64,000 nucleotides of DNA from Sulfuriflexus mobilis (lineage in GTDB: Bacteria > Pseudomonadota > Gammaproteobacteria > AKS1): the NCBI RefSeq assembly GCF_003967195.1, contig NZ_AP018725.1:2170001-2234000 (forward strand), given 5' to 3'. The position numbers were made by a program, and so were the translations under genes. Below are positions 1 to 7,914 of the stretch, piece by piece. The notes below the pieces were generated by a model. The model did not search any database. It had not been told where the DNA came from and saw only the letters and a program-made list of their open reading frames with translations. The number at the start of each line of letters is the position of its first letter. The stretch's first letter is position 1.

Positions 1-2
1 AT

Positions 3-227
3 GACCACACGATTTATCCCTTGCAGGTATTAAAGCAGGGTGAATTAACGGAAAGTGTGCTGACTGGCCCCACCTGCGACAGCATTGATGTCGTTGATGA
101 GGGCATCGCGCTCCCAGCACTGGAAATTGGTGACCTGATCATCGGCCATCAAATGGGCGCTTACACGGCCGCAACAAAAACACGCTTCAATCTGCTGCCC
201 GATGCCCGTTTTGTCAGTATTGGTTAA
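3..227 (+). CDS. Ornithine/diaminopimelate-type PLP decarboxylase, C-terminal end (partial)
   Basis: The window opens inside this gene; only the last 74 codons are present, read in frame 3. The C-terminal beta-barrel signature of fold-III PLP decarboxylases is visible: GPTCDSIDVVDE (the Cys-Asp pair that contributes to the active site across the dimer) followed by the GD..IGHQMGAYTAA segment and a terminal FN...RFVSIG. In ornithine decarboxylases this region supplies the catalytic Cys and substrate-binding Asp. Polyamine synthesis (putrescine from ornithine) is therefore the likely role; lysine or carboxynorspermidine decarboxylases share the motif and cannot be excluded from the fragment. 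A CTGGCTG/CAGCCAG inverted repeat lies just after the stop at 236-258, without a T-run. Confidence 0.85.
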   Translation, partial: DHTIYPLQVLKQGELTESVLTGPTCDSIDVVDEGIALPALEIGDLIIGHQMGAYTAATKTRFNLLPDARFVSIG

Positions 228-394
228 AACCTCTACTGGCTGGTACCAGGACAGCCAGCAAGCGAATGCCTGTGAAAGGCCATTGTACTGGGCGACATAT
301 CACAGGCATTTTCTACAAGATTTTTTATATATGATGCTGGTTTTGCACAAGGCGATAATATACTGTATTAGTAACATTAACCGAGGAGAGGGTA

Positions 395-787
395 ATGGAC
401 GATAATATAAAGAAAAACCTGAAAGAAACGACCACCTGGGTACGCGCTCTATACATGCTCATGTATGTGATTATCTACTGGGTTACCGAGATCATTATCG
501 GTGTCGTGATTTTTTTCCAATTCCTCTCGGTACTGATAACCAGTTCCAGGAATGAAAAGCTGTTAACCCTCGGACAAAGTCTGAGCACCTACATATACCA
601 AATCATGACTTACCTGACCTTTAACAGTGAAGCGCGCCCCTATCCTGTTGGTGACTGGCCGACTGGTGCCCCCTCTGAAAATGTTACAGAAACGTCTGTC
701 TTGCCTGAAGCGAAAGCAAAAGCGAAAGGTAAGGATAAGGCAACTGAAGACAGTGCCGACAAGGATGCCGACACAGAAGCCTCTTGA
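395..787 (+). CDS. DUF4389 family membrane protein
   Basis: A 130-residue protein preceded by a strong ribosome site (GAGGAGAGG) seven bases before the ATG. Residues about 18-55 form two closely spaced hydrophobic segments (MYVIIYWVTEIIIGVVIFFQFL), followed by the RNEKLLTLGQSLSTYIYQI helix and a YLTFNSE.RPYP segment that is typical of DUF4389 proteins in gammaproteobacteria. The last 40 residues are a low-complexity Lys/Ala/Asp/Glu tail that would lie in the cytoplasm or periplasm. The family has no established biochemical function; an inner-membrane location is inferred from the hydrophobic helices. Confidence 0.75.
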   Translation: MDDNIKKNLKETTTWVRALYMLMYVIIYWVTEIIIGVVIFFQFLSVLITSSRNEKLLTLGQSLSTYIYQIMTYLTFNSEARPYPVGDWPTGAPSENVTETSVLPEAKAKAKGKDKATEDSADKDADTEAS

Positions 788-907
788 ACGTTGTTACGCC
801 GGTGATTCAGGGACGAATCGCCCCACTCTGCGCTGATAGCTCTTTTCCTCCCGGGCTTTTGCTTTATACTACACACGTTAACAGCTGGCAGGAACAACCT
901 ACATAAC

Positions 908-1888
908 GTGGCATCGACACAACAAAAAACCATTTCCCGGCAACGCGAAACCCTGAGCGAGATGCTCAGACAGCCGCTGCAAACTCTGGCCACTCAGTGT
1001 AGCAAGGTCTTACCAGACCGTGACCTGCTCAACCCCTTACTCAAGGCCGCCCTGCAGGATTTGCCCTTTATTAAGTTCATGTATGTCATGAATACTGATG
1101 CGGTGCAGATCAGCGACAATGTCAGTCACGAGGGGTTTCTGCCCGAACACTTTGGCCGTGATCGTTCAGTGCGCCCTTACACTAAGAACCTGCCAGCCGA
1201 TGAGGCCTTCTTTCTCTCAGATGCCTATATCAGTCTACGCGCCAAGCGGCCATCGATCACGGCCATCCAGGCCATCCATCACGCTGAAACACATACCCTG
1301 CTCGGTTATATCGGTGTGGATGCCGATACCCGTGACCTGCCACTAACACGCAAGCTCGTCGATGAGCCGGCCATCTGGCGTCAAATCAAGGGCGACCCGG
1401 CCATCAGGGCCTCTTTATTTGCCCAACGCCGCGAGGAAAGCCTGGTTGATCAGCATTCCGATGAGGTCATCGCGATCATGGAAGAGCTGATCGTCGACCA
1501 TGGTATCTTCCACGGCAAGATACACTTTTCAAACAGCCGCGCCACCATCTGGCTGGTCGATGACCCGTATCGCTACCGTATCCTCGACTTCGAGGCGATG
1601 ACCGCCCCCGATATTGTCCTCACCTATCCGCGTCGGGACTACCCGGAAAACGCGATTATCCCTGCTGACAGGATCCGTCCGATGCTGGAGCTGTTTCATG
1701 AACTGCGTATGATGGACGATGTGCTCTATCTGCGTGCAGGCTCGATCAATATCTTCAATGGCATCGTTGGCCTAACATTCTCCTGCGATGGCTCGCACTA
1801 CCTGCCCTATGACGAATTTATCCATAAAGGCATCGATTTCTGGTTAGGCAAACCGAGCGATGCCGCCTGTGTCAGTAACCAGGACTAA
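908..1888 (+). CDS. PDC (Cache-like) sensor-domain protein without an output domain
   Basis: A 326-residue protein that begins at a GTG. Residues about 20-150 resemble the PDC/Cache ligand-binding fold: FIKFMYVMNTDAVQISDNV, then GRDRSVRPYTKNL, then LSDAYISLRAKRPSITAIQAI and LLGYIGVDADTRDLPLT, the usual order in extracytoplasmic-type PAS sensors. There is no signal peptide, no transmembrane helix and no kinase, GGDEF or HTH output domain; the C-terminal half (about 150-326) is not recognised. The protein may be a cytoplasmic ligand-binding protein acting through a partner. Family placement is by motif recognition; function is unknown. Confidence 0.6.
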   Translation: MASTQQKTISRQRETLSEMLRQPLQTLATQCSKVLPDRDLLNPLLKAALQDLPFIKFMYVMNTDAVQISDNVSHEGFLPEHFGRDRSVRPYTKNLPADEAFFLSDAYISLRAKRPSITAIQAIHHAETHTLLGYIGVDADTRDLPLTRKLVDEPAIWRQIKGDPAIRASLFAQRREESLVDQHSDEVIAIMEELIVDHGIFHGKIHFSNSRATIWLVDDPYRYRILDFEAMTAPDIVLTYPRRDYPENAIIPADRIRPMLELFHELRMMDDVLYLRAGSINIFNGIVGLTFSCDGSHYLPYDEFIHKGIDFWLGKPSDAACVSNQD

Positions 1889-1979
1889 TACTACTAGTTA
1901 GTCTGCGACTTATTGGCGTGTATTCGGCCATGTGTTAGCTTTACCCGGTTAATAATACCTATAATATTTCGGAGCGGTT

Positions 1980-2354
1980 ATGAAAAACCTGTTAACGATC
2001 TTCGTCGTCGGTCTCTGTCTGTTTATCGGTACGGCAGCCGCCGAAAAACCGGACTGGGCGGGAAAGGACGAACAAGCTAAAGATACCATGGAGGTGCACA
2101 AGGATAAGTACGATCGTGACTATGATGACAAGCACGCCAAAGAGTACAAGGAAAAATATAGGGAAAAGTACAAAGAAAAGTACAAGGAAAAGAACGACCG
2201 CGACGATGATGGCAGCCGCGACAAGCAGGACAAACATGACGAGGCCATAGAACGCCAGCGTGAAAAGAAGTCCGCCAGCGAACAAAAAGAACTGGATAAC
2301 ATCTCAGACAGCGCCGGGGAAAACCGCAAAAAATGGTGGAAATTTTGGGAATAA
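1980..2354 (+). CDS. Small exported, highly charged repeat protein
   Basis: A 124-residue protein with a clear Sec signal peptide (MKNLLTIFVVGLCLFIGTAAA, cleavage near residue 21). The mature part is almost entirely Lys, Glu, Asp, Arg and Tyr. Its centre is four copies of a KYKE-type tetrapeptide encoded by four tandem 12-bp units at 2145-2192. It ends with a short aromatic tail (KKWWKFWE). A GGAG site lies eight bases before the ATG and an intrinsic terminator follows directly, so it is probably a single-gene transcript. No enzymatic motif is visible; a periplasmic, disordered or helical polyampholyte is the most one can say. Confidence 0.7.
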   Translation: MKNLLTIFVVGLCLFIGTAAAEKPDWAGKDEQAKDTMEVHKDKYDRDYDDKHAKEYKEKYREKYKEKYKEKNDRDDDGSRDKQDKHDEAIERQREKKSASEQKELDNISDSAGENRKKWWKFWE

Positions 2355-2377
2355 GCCAGTCAGTGGCCTAAAATATC

Positions 2378-2404
2378 AACGCCCGCTCTAAGCGGGCGTT
2401 TTGT
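2378..2404 (+). terminator. Intrinsic terminator after the charged exported protein
   Basis: AACGCCCGCT / AGCGGGCGTT inverted repeat with a three-base loop, followed by TTTTGTTT. It lies 24 bases after the stop at 2354 and would also partly serve the convergent small gene ending at 2436. Confidence 0.85.
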
Positions 2405-2435
2405 TTAGACTCAGCAGGCCTTTTGTTATGCCTAA

Positions 2436-2606
2436 TTAATCCAGGACAAAACACTCGTTATAATCACCATATTGACTGTCGGCCTCAAGCCAATCGCTAC
2501 ATGACTCGACGGCATCCTCCAGACTGCTAAACGTGGCCACCGTATGGCCAACATCTGAGAGCAGCAACACGGTATTATCAGTACGTTCCTTGATATAAAA
2601 ATTCAT
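2436..2606 (-). CDS. Small acidic protein, 56 residues, unknown function
   Basis: A complete reading frame of 57 codons on the minus strand, ATG at 2606 to TAA at 2436, with an excellent ribosome site (AAGGAGACA) six bases upstream. The protein starts MNFYIKERTDNTVLLLSDVG and ends DYNECFVLD; it is acidic (many Asp and Glu), has two Cys and no signal peptide or membrane helix. The alternation of short hydrophobic strands (FYIKER, TVLLLSD, HTVATFSS) with a helix (LEDAVESCSDWLEA) looks like a small folded beta-beta-alpha domain. The strong ribosome site and clean codon use are the reasons for calling it real. Function unknown. Confidence 0.65.
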   Translation of the reverse strand: MNFYIKERTDNTVLLLSDVGHTVATFSSLEDAVESCSDWLEADSQYGDYNECFVLD

Positions 2607-2836
2607 TCTCTGTCTCCTTTTCTGGTTTTCCCTCTTTTCTCAAGGACGGAGATTAGTAGCGGCTTATGCCAGAATGATGACCGGCGGATGACATTTGCAT
2701 GTCGATTTATGAGCAGGTACTTCCGCTATGTTGCGTAACCTTATGATTTAACACTAGTTTAATCATTATTATCGATGCCAGTGACTAATCCGGTTTATGC
2801 CCAGCATGCATGGAATTTTTTTTCATAATCAGTAAC

Positions 2837-3409
2837 ATGGATAATATGAAGTGCACATATTTAACGACAACACCATTCGCCTGCATGACCCTGCTCATCG
2901 CCATAATTGCCCTGCCAGGCTGTAGTACCCGCGGCATGCATGACACCGCATCAACGCCAGCGACTACCGCGACGGGCAAGCAGGGAAAATCACCCGCCGC
3001 GAAAAAGTCACACCAGCCCTCCAAGGCTCGCGTCAGGCTGGGGCGTGATCAAGATCGCATCCTGCTCTACTCCGAGATCGATGCCAATCGTCATAACGCC
3101 AGTAGCGTCGACCTTGTTTTTGTCTACCGCTCTGATATCAGCCGTCAGTTATCGACACTCAGTGCCCGGGAGTGGTTTGCACAGCGCCAGCAACTGCTCG
3201 GCCAGTATGCAAAAAATATTACAGTTATCCGCCATGAGATACTGCCAGGTCAGAAAAAGCGTCTTCCACGATTCACGCCGAAGCAAAACCGTGCCGATGC
3301 AATGATTATTTTCACTTCCTACCAGTCGGAGGGTGAACACCGAGTGGTTATCAAACCCCGGGACATCAACTATATCTATTTTATGAAGAACCACTTTATC
3401 GCCCAGTAA
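2837..3409 (+). CDS. Putative outer-membrane lipoprotein
   Basis: The N-terminus is a type II signal peptide with a lipobox at LPGC (hydrophobic run TLLIAIIALPGC), so the mature protein would be lipidated at that Cys. I place the start at 2837; starts at 2810 or 2846 are also possible because no site has a strong ribosome site. After a Thr/Lys/Ala-rich linker the C-terminal 120 residues (RVRLGRDQDRILLYSEIDAN ... LVFVYRSDISRQLSTLSARE ... EILPGQKK) have the length and strand pattern of small beta-sandwich lipoproteins; there is a weak resemblance to the TssJ fold. No type VI genes are nearby, so that link is only a possibility. Confidence 0.6.
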   Translation: MDNMKCTYLTTTPFACMTLLIAIIALPGCSTRGMHDTASTPATTATGKQGKSPAAKKSHQPSKARVRLGRDQDRILLYSEIDANRHNASSVDLVFVYRSDISRQLSTLSAREWFAQRQQLLGQYAKNITVIRHEILPGQKKRLPRFTPKQNRADAMIIFTSYQSEGEHRVVIKPRDINYIYFMKNHFIAQ

Positions 3410-3484
3410 TAAAATGAAAAAATAACTGGCAACTATTAAGCATCCGTTCGCCTGCGCCATAAATCTAATAACAAGGATAAAACT

Positions 3485-4408
3485 ATGCGTTTCAGAGTAT
3501 ACCTGGCAATACTTGCACTGAGCCTCTGGGGAAATATCAGTCTGGCAGAGGACGTGTTAAAGACCGTCAAGATCAGCAAGAATGTCTATGCCCTGGTCGG
3601 CCCGCTCGGCAATCGCGCCCCTGATAACCTAGGTAATAATTGTAATTTTGGTGTCATTGTTACCCCGGAGGGTGTTGTGCTGATTGACAGCGGTGCTAGC
3701 TATAAGGGCGCTGAGGCCATTCATGCAAAGATTCAGACCATCACCTCACAACCTGTACGAATCGTCATCAATACCGGTGGACAGGATCACCGCTGGCTGG
3801 GTAACAGCTATTTCATAAAACAGGGCGCCCGCATTATTGCCAACCGTAAGGCCGTTAGCGACCAAAAGGCACGTTTTCAGGCCCAATACAATACGCTCTC
3901 CAGCCTGATTGGCGACAAGCTCCTGGCCGGAACCGAGGCCGTTTATGCCGACAAACAATTTGATTCTGCTATGAAGCTAAGCCTGGGTGGCATTGACCTG
4001 GAGATACATCATGTCGGGCAGGCCCACACACCCGGAGACAGTTTTGTCTGGCTGCCACAGCAAAAAATCGTCTTTACCAGCGACATTGTATATACCGAGC
4101 GTATGCTCGGCGTTTTAGCCTATTCCAACAGCAAGACCTGGCTCGATGCCTTTAACGCCATCGCCGCGCTCCAACCCGCGCACCTGGTGCCCGGTCATGG
4201 CCATCCGACCGACCTGCAAACTGCCCGTCGTGACACCTACGACTACCTGACGTTCCTGCGTACTGCCGTGCGAGACCTCATTGATGCCGGTATCGGCATT
4301 GAAAACGTCGGCAAACTGGACCAGGAAAAATTTTCCTATTTGAAAAATTATGAGATCCTCAAGGGACGTAATGCACAGCGTGTCTACGAGGAAATGGAAT
4401 TCGAATAA
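3485..4408 (+). CDS. Exported MBL-fold metallohydrolase with altered zinc motif
   Basis: A 307-residue protein with a Sec signal peptide (cleavage after SLAE region, about residue 22) and a metallo-beta-lactamase fold: NFGVIVTPEGVVLIDSGAS (strand and Asp loop), then the metal motif, GQAHTPGDSFVWLP (third His), TSDIVYTERM, and VPGHGHPTD (last His). The canonical HxHxDH motif is replaced by TGGQDH: the first two His, which bind Zn1, are Thr and Gly, while Asp-His of the Zn2 site and the later His residues remain. Related periplasmic MBL proteins occur in sulfur- and methyl-oxidising proteobacteria. A single-metal or altered hydrolase is likely; substrate unknown. The neighbouring genes give no clear operon. 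Confidence 0.8.
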   Translation: MRFRVYLAILALSLWGNISLAEDVLKTVKISKNVYALVGPLGNRAPDNLGNNCNFGVIVTPEGVVLIDSGASYKGAEAIHAKIQTITSQPVRIVINTGGQDHRWLGNSYFIKQGARIIANRKAVSDQKARFQAQYNTLSSLIGDKLLAGTEAVYADKQFDSAMKLSLGGIDLEIHHVGQAHTPGDSFVWLPQQKIVFTSDIVYTERMLGVLAYSNSKTWLDAFNAIAALQPAHLVPGHGHPTDLQTARRDTYDYLTFLRTAVRDLIDAGIGIENVGKLDQEKFSYLKNYEILKGRNAQRVYEEMEFE

Positions 4409-4438
4409 GCCTGCCTATAGATAACCGATATAATAATA

Positions 4439-5440
4439 ATGAAGACAAAACTGGCCGTTGTCCTGATCCTCCTGTTGCTTGGCTTTCTCGCTACACGTAT
4501 ACGACTGCCTGACAATGAAGTCTCCCCGGCAATACCAAGCTTGCCGTCATCGACCTCGCTGCCTTCTGTGCCTGCCGCCCCGACCACCTCCGACACGGCT
4601 AGTCCGGAGACTGTTCTGTTTAACCTTAATGGTGAATGGCGAGGCGTATTGGAGCCAGTTCATGGCAACCACCTTGACCCGCGCGACTGGGATCTTGAAC
4701 TTAAATTCTTCATTTTCGGAGATAAGGCCCAGGTCTTTATACGTCGCGGTGAACAATGGCAAGAGGTCAAACCCGGGAAATTCAAACTCGCCCATCACAA
4801 GAGTAATGCCATTTTATACAGCATGGACTCAGGGACTGGTTGGGTCGAATCCTGGGTATTTTCCCTGTCCCGACATGATCAGGAGCGTATCAACGTCTAT
4901 GGCAATCGCCTTATCAATAATTTCAGGCAACTGACCTCACAACAAGGTAGCCGCATTACCTATGGGGCGACAGGAAATTTTGCGCGGGTTTATGAGCGTC
5001 ACCGGACCGAACAAAAAAAGAAATCGGAACCACTTAGCGAGGATGATATCGCTGCACAAATTCAACTGGCAATAGAACGTGGCAAACGGTTAGCTGGCAA
5101 GGCAGGCCCCGGCGGCTTGCGCGTACTTGAGCACCGTATTAGCCATGAAACGAACGATAGCGCCAATCTCTTGGTTAAATATGACTATGACGGGACGGTT
5201 GATGATAATGCCTGGATCAGCGCCATCACCTTCAATGAGGGAAAAAGCACCGGCCACTGGTCTTTCCGCCCGGTCAAGCTAGTGCATGGCAAACGCGTCG
5301 CCCAAATTCATATTGGTATGGGCAGCCAGTCGCCGGCTGAATATTGTTCTGACAGTTTTGTTATTCAGGCCTATATCCCTGGAGGCGGAAATTTCTTTGA
5401 ACAGACAATGCCCTATAAACGATGCTGGTCAAAAGAATAG
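4439..5440 (+). CDS. Membrane-anchored or exported protein of unknown function
   Basis: A 333-residue protein starting 30 bases after the MBL-fold gene and probably co-transcribed with it. Residues 5-20 (LAVVLILLLLGFLATRI) form one hydrophobic segment, either an uncleaved anchor or a signal peptide, followed by a Pro/Ser/Thr-rich linker to about residue 58. The rest contains a beta-rich domain (NLNGEWRGVLEP ... WDLELKFFIFGDKAQVFIRR ... YSMDSGTGWVESWVFSLSR) and an alpha segment (LSEDDIAAQIQLAIERGKRL), then a C-terminal beta-rich half with Cys near the end (EYCSDSF ... YKRCW), perhaps a disulfide. I do not recognise the family. The orientation N-in with a periplasmic body is inferred. Confidence 0.65.
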   Translation: MKTKLAVVLILLLLGFLATRIRLPDNEVSPAIPSLPSSTSLPSVPAAPTTSDTASPETVLFNLNGEWRGVLEPVHGNHLDPRDWDLELKFFIFGDKAQVFIRRGEQWQEVKPGKFKLAHHKSNAILYSMDSGTGWVESWVFSLSRHDQERINVYGNRLINNFRQLTSQQGSRITYGATGNFARVYERHRTEQKKKSEPLSEDDIAAQIQLAIERGKRLAGKAGPGGLRVLEHRISHETNDSANLLVKYDYDGTVDDNAWISAITFNEGKSTGHWSFRPVKLVHGKRVAQIHIGMGSQSPAEYCSDSFVIQAYIPGGGNFFEQTMPYKRCWSKE

Positions 5441-5585
5441 TGTCCAATTGGTTCTTATGACCATACGTCGATTTCCTACAACATTGTCTAGAAATTCCTA
5501 TACCCAGCAGCATCTATAATCTGCTATCTTTCAGATTGTAGTAGTTCACTAAATAATTATTAATAACTAGATAAGGATGAGAAAC

Positions 5586-6212
5586 ATGAAAAGGGGTAGA
5601 GATATGAACGCGATCAAGACTTTCGCAGGCATTGCACTGGCAACGTCTATGTTAATGGCGACTGTGGGCGCAGAGGCGGCTTTTTCTGATCAAGATGATC
5701 GTGCCTACAGCGGTACTCTGGCCTGCGGTGGCAACCACTTCAACCGTGTCGGGGGCACAGAGGCCCAGCGTAGCAGCTATGTCCTGCGTAATTACGGTGA
5801 TACGCCCATCCGCATTGAGCAAATGACCCTGTATGATGCCACCGGTGCCGTCATTTTTAGTGCCGATGGCACGAGCCTGCCACCCTTCCGAAATTCACTC
5901 CTTGGTCCGGGCGATAATGTCCTCATGCCCAATCAAACCACTCAAATCAATACGCAAGACATCCTCGGTGAAAGTGGTCTGGGACGTAATGTTCGGCCGA
6001 TAACCGTGAAATTTGACTGGGCTGCGGATTCAAAAACTATCTTACCTGACTTTAGCTGGGTACGTTTTTCACGCGCCCGTGTCAGGACATTTGACCCCGC
6101 TACCGGTACCACTACCTTTGAATATCGTGAGGAACGTGGTCGTCATCTGAACAACTGTCGCAGTATCAGTACGAACAAAGGCCGCGACGGTGACGACAAG
6201 GACAAAGACTGA
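5586..6212 (+). CDS. Exported protein of unknown function
   Basis: The start at 5586 has AAGGA nine bases upstream; 5604, preceded by AGGGG, is an alternative. A typical signal peptide (MNAIKTFAGIALATSMLMAT ... AEA) precedes a mature domain of about 175 residues with two Cys (LACGG and NNCRS) that could form a disulfide. The middle has immunoglobulin-like strand spacing: SSYVLRNYGDTPIRIEQMTL, DATGAVIF, VLMPNQTTQINTQDILG, RPITVKFDWAAD. It ends in a charged tail (GRDGDDKDKD) directly before a terminator, so it is probably transcribed alone. No family recognised; it is likely periplasmic or secreted. Confidence 0.65.
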   Translation: MKRGRDMNAIKTFAGIALATSMLMATVGAEAAFSDQDDRAYSGTLACGGNHFNRVGGTEAQRSSYVLRNYGDTPIRIEQMTLYDATGAVIFSADGTSLPPFRNSLLGPGDNVLMPNQTTQINTQDILGESGLGRNVRPITVKFDWAADSKTILPDFSWVRFSRARVRTFDPATGTTTFEYREERGRHLNNCRSISTNKGRDGDDKDKD

Positions 6213-6235
6213 TAAAAATTAGTCGCCGCAAACCC

Positions 6236-6263
6236 AAAAGGGCCGTTTCAGACGGCCCTTTTT
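6236..6263 (+). terminator. Intrinsic terminator
   Basis: AAAAGGGCCGT and ACGGCCCTTTTT arms around a short TTTCAG-type loop, ending in a T-run. It lies 24 bases after the exported-protein stop at 6212. The symmetric A/T flanks would let it work in both directions. Confidence 0.85.
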
Positions 6264-6294
6264 CATATCGGCGACTAATGGCATACTCCTGTCT

Positions 6295-6513
6295 ATGCTC
6301 ATCCCACCTGACCAGCTCGCCCCGGATACCCTGCAGGCCCTTATAGAGGAATTCATCAACCGCGAAGGCACCGACTACGGCGAGCAGGAAGTCCCTAAAA
6401 AAACCATGGTTTCCCAGGTGTTACGTCAGCTCGCAGACGGTAGCGTGGTGATTAGCTATGACGAGCATAGCGAGACCTGTACCCTGCTGCCACACTGGCA
6501 GCTTGAACGTTGA
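6295..6513 (+). CDS. yheU: YheU family protein (UPF0270)
   Basis: A 72-residue protein that matches YheU along its length: MLIPPDQLAPDTLQALIEEF, then the diagnostic FINREGTDYGEQE, a helix MVSQVLRQLADG, and the strand pair VVISYDEHSETCTLLP. The family is a small alpha/beta protein of gammaproteobacteria; no function is established. The usual length is 70-75 residues, so the gene is intact. A GACTACG / CGTAGTC hairpin directly follows the stop (6514-6534) but lacks a good T-run, so it may be an mRNA 3-prime structure rather than a terminator. Confidence 0.9.
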   Translation: MLIPPDQLAPDTLQALIEEFINREGTDYGEQEVPKKTMVSQVLRQLADGSVVISYDEHSETCTLLPHWQLER

Positions 6514-6598
6514 GACTACGGTAACTACGTAGTCCGAAGGCTTTTCTTCTGCCGGAATCAGGGTTATGATTTTGTGCAGGGGAAGTGAGGACAGTGCA

Positions 6599-6994
6599 AT
6601 GGAAATTTTTGTGGGAAATCTCTCATCGCAGGTGACGGATAAAGATCTGCAGCGTTTCTTCAAGGGCTATGACAAACAGGCCAGCTTCAAGGTAATGAAG
6701 CTTATTTGTAACCATGGCACCCTGCATTACGGTGTCGCTGAGATTGAGCCTGAAAAACTTGCCTTAAAGGCCATACGTAAACTCAATCATAAGAGCCTTG
6801 AGGGGCGACATATTATCCTCCGCGAATTTCAGTACCGTGCCGGGAATAATGACCGACGCGCTATGAATTGGCGAACCATGCCATGGAACCAGCTAGAACG
6901 CCGTATGCTGGAACGGCGCAAGAAATACCAGGTTAACAGTCAGCACGATCCCGTCTTCAGCGCCTATGACAATCTTGCCTCCAAGGGCTTTTGA
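6599..6994 (+). CDS. RRM-domain RNA-binding protein
   Basis: The ATG at 6599 is chosen because the conserved RRM starts with it (MEIFVGNLSSQVTDKDLQRF, the RNP-2 strand) and AGGGGAAGTGAGG lies upstream. Residues 1-80 form one RRM: RNP-2 IFVGNL, helix 1 TDKDLQRFFKGY, the region equivalent to RNP-1 (LHYGVAEIEPEKLA, degenerate, lacking the usual KGFGFV aromatic pair), helix 2 KLALKAIRKLN, and LEGRHIILREFQ. A basic tail rich in Arg and Met (RRAMNWRTMPWNQLERRMLE) follows. Bacterial RRM proteins bind single-stranded RNA and may help cold adaptation or RNA turnover; the target here is unknown. Confidence 0.85.
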   Translation: MEIFVGNLSSQVTDKDLQRFFKGYDKQASFKVMKLICNHGTLHYGVAEIEPEKLALKAIRKLNHKSLEGRHIILREFQYRAGNNDRRAMNWRTMPWNQLERRMLERRKKYQVNSQHDPVFSAYDNLASKGF

Positions 6995-7122
6995 AGATAC
7001 GCACTACCTATACGCTCTATTACGTTGAACGTCATAGCCTTTCCCAGATGGTCCATGAACAGGGTCGACTGCAGCACAAGGGCCCAGCCCTGAAAGGCAA
7101 AAAATGCCGGGACCACACTTAG
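6991..7122 (+). CDS. Possible small basic protein, 43 residues (weak)
   Basis: An open frame starting with TTG that overlaps the stop of the RRM gene (TTGA) and has AAGGGC five bases before it. It encodes a basic peptide (MKIRTTYTLYYVERHSLSQM ... GKKCRDHT) and ends four bases inside the 3-prime end of truA on the other strand. The coupling arrangement argues for it; the unusual start codon, the short length and the lack of any recognised family argue against. Confidence 0.25.
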   Translation: MKIRTTYTLYYVERHSLSQMVHEQGRLQHKGPALKGKKCRDHT

Positions 7123-7907
7123 GGGAATAAACCCTCGGCCACGGTGTTCGGTATAGCGAATACCTCCGGGTAGGTAACTTGCATAAAATACAGGCCGTTC
7201 GGTGGCGCCGTTATCCCGCCAAGGGTTCTGTCCCGGTAGCCCAGCACCTCCCCCGCCCACTGCTCGGCCTTTTCACCGGCACCAATCGCCATGAGCACTC
7301 CAGCGATATTCCTGACCATGTGATGCAGAAAGGCATTGGCCTCAATATCGATAAAGATGTAATCACCGCAGCGGGATACCTCCAGCCGGTAAATGGTGCG
7401 AACAGGGTTTTTCGCCTGGCACTTTATGGCGCGGTATGAGGAAAAGTCATGCTCGCCGAGCAGATAATTGGCCGCTGTCTGCATACGCGAGACATCCAGA
7501 CGGCGGTAATCCCAACTCACCAGCCGGTCCAGTATGGCCGGCCGTACTGGCTGATTGGCAATGACATAACGGTAATAGCGCTTCAGGGCGGAGAAACGCG
7601 CATGAAATTCCTCCGTAACCGGCTTCGCCCAGTTTACTGCAATATTATCAGGCAAGCGGCTATTCGTACCCATTAGCCAGGCGCGGTCATCACGTATGAC
7701 CTGGCTATCAAAATGCACTACCTGGCCCGCGGCATGCACACCACTATCGGTGCGTCCGGCACAGACCACCTTTACCGGTTCATTCGCCACGAATGACAGG
7801 GCCTTTTCCACGACTTCCTGAACACCCAGGCCATGCTTTTGGCATTGCCAGCCATTATAGGCAGAACCGTTGTATTCAATACCCAGTGCTATCCTGTTCA
7901 AATGCAT
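7119..7907 (-). CDS. truA: tRNA pseudouridine(38-40) synthase TruA
   Basis: A 262-residue protein of normal length for TruA. It opens with IALGIEYNGSAYNGWQ and has the catalytic motif CAGRTDSGVHA, with the nucleophilic Asp at residue 54; later hallmarks are RYYRYVI, GEHDFSSYRA and NAFLHHMVRNIAG. The enzyme isomerises uridines 38, 39 and 40 in the anticodon stem-loop of many tRNAs. It sits downstream of the fimV gene on the same strand, a linkage common in gammaproteobacteria (fimV-truA-trpF), but here trpF does not follow. Seven bases separate it from the upstream membrane-protein gene, so the two are likely co-transcribed. Confidence 0.95.
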   Translation of the reverse strand: MHLNRIALGIEYNGSAYNGWQCQKHGLGVQEVVEKALSFVANEPVKVVCAGRTDSGVHAAGQVVHFDSQVIRDDRAWLMGTNSRLPDNIAVNWAKPVTEEFHARFSALKRYYRYVIANQPVRPAILDRLVSWDYRRLDVSRMQTAANYLLGEHDFSSYRAIKCQAKNPVRTIYRLEVSRCGDYIFIDIEANAFLHHMVRNIAGVLMAIGAGEKAEQWAGEVLGYRDRTLGGITAPPNGLYFMQVTYPEVFAIPNTVAEGLFP

Positions 7908-7914
7908 TCCCGTA

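Noticed and set aside
6964-7260. 98-residue frame on minus at the end of truA
   Set aside because: Overlaps truA in another frame and the RRM gene on the other strand; no ribosome site or family.
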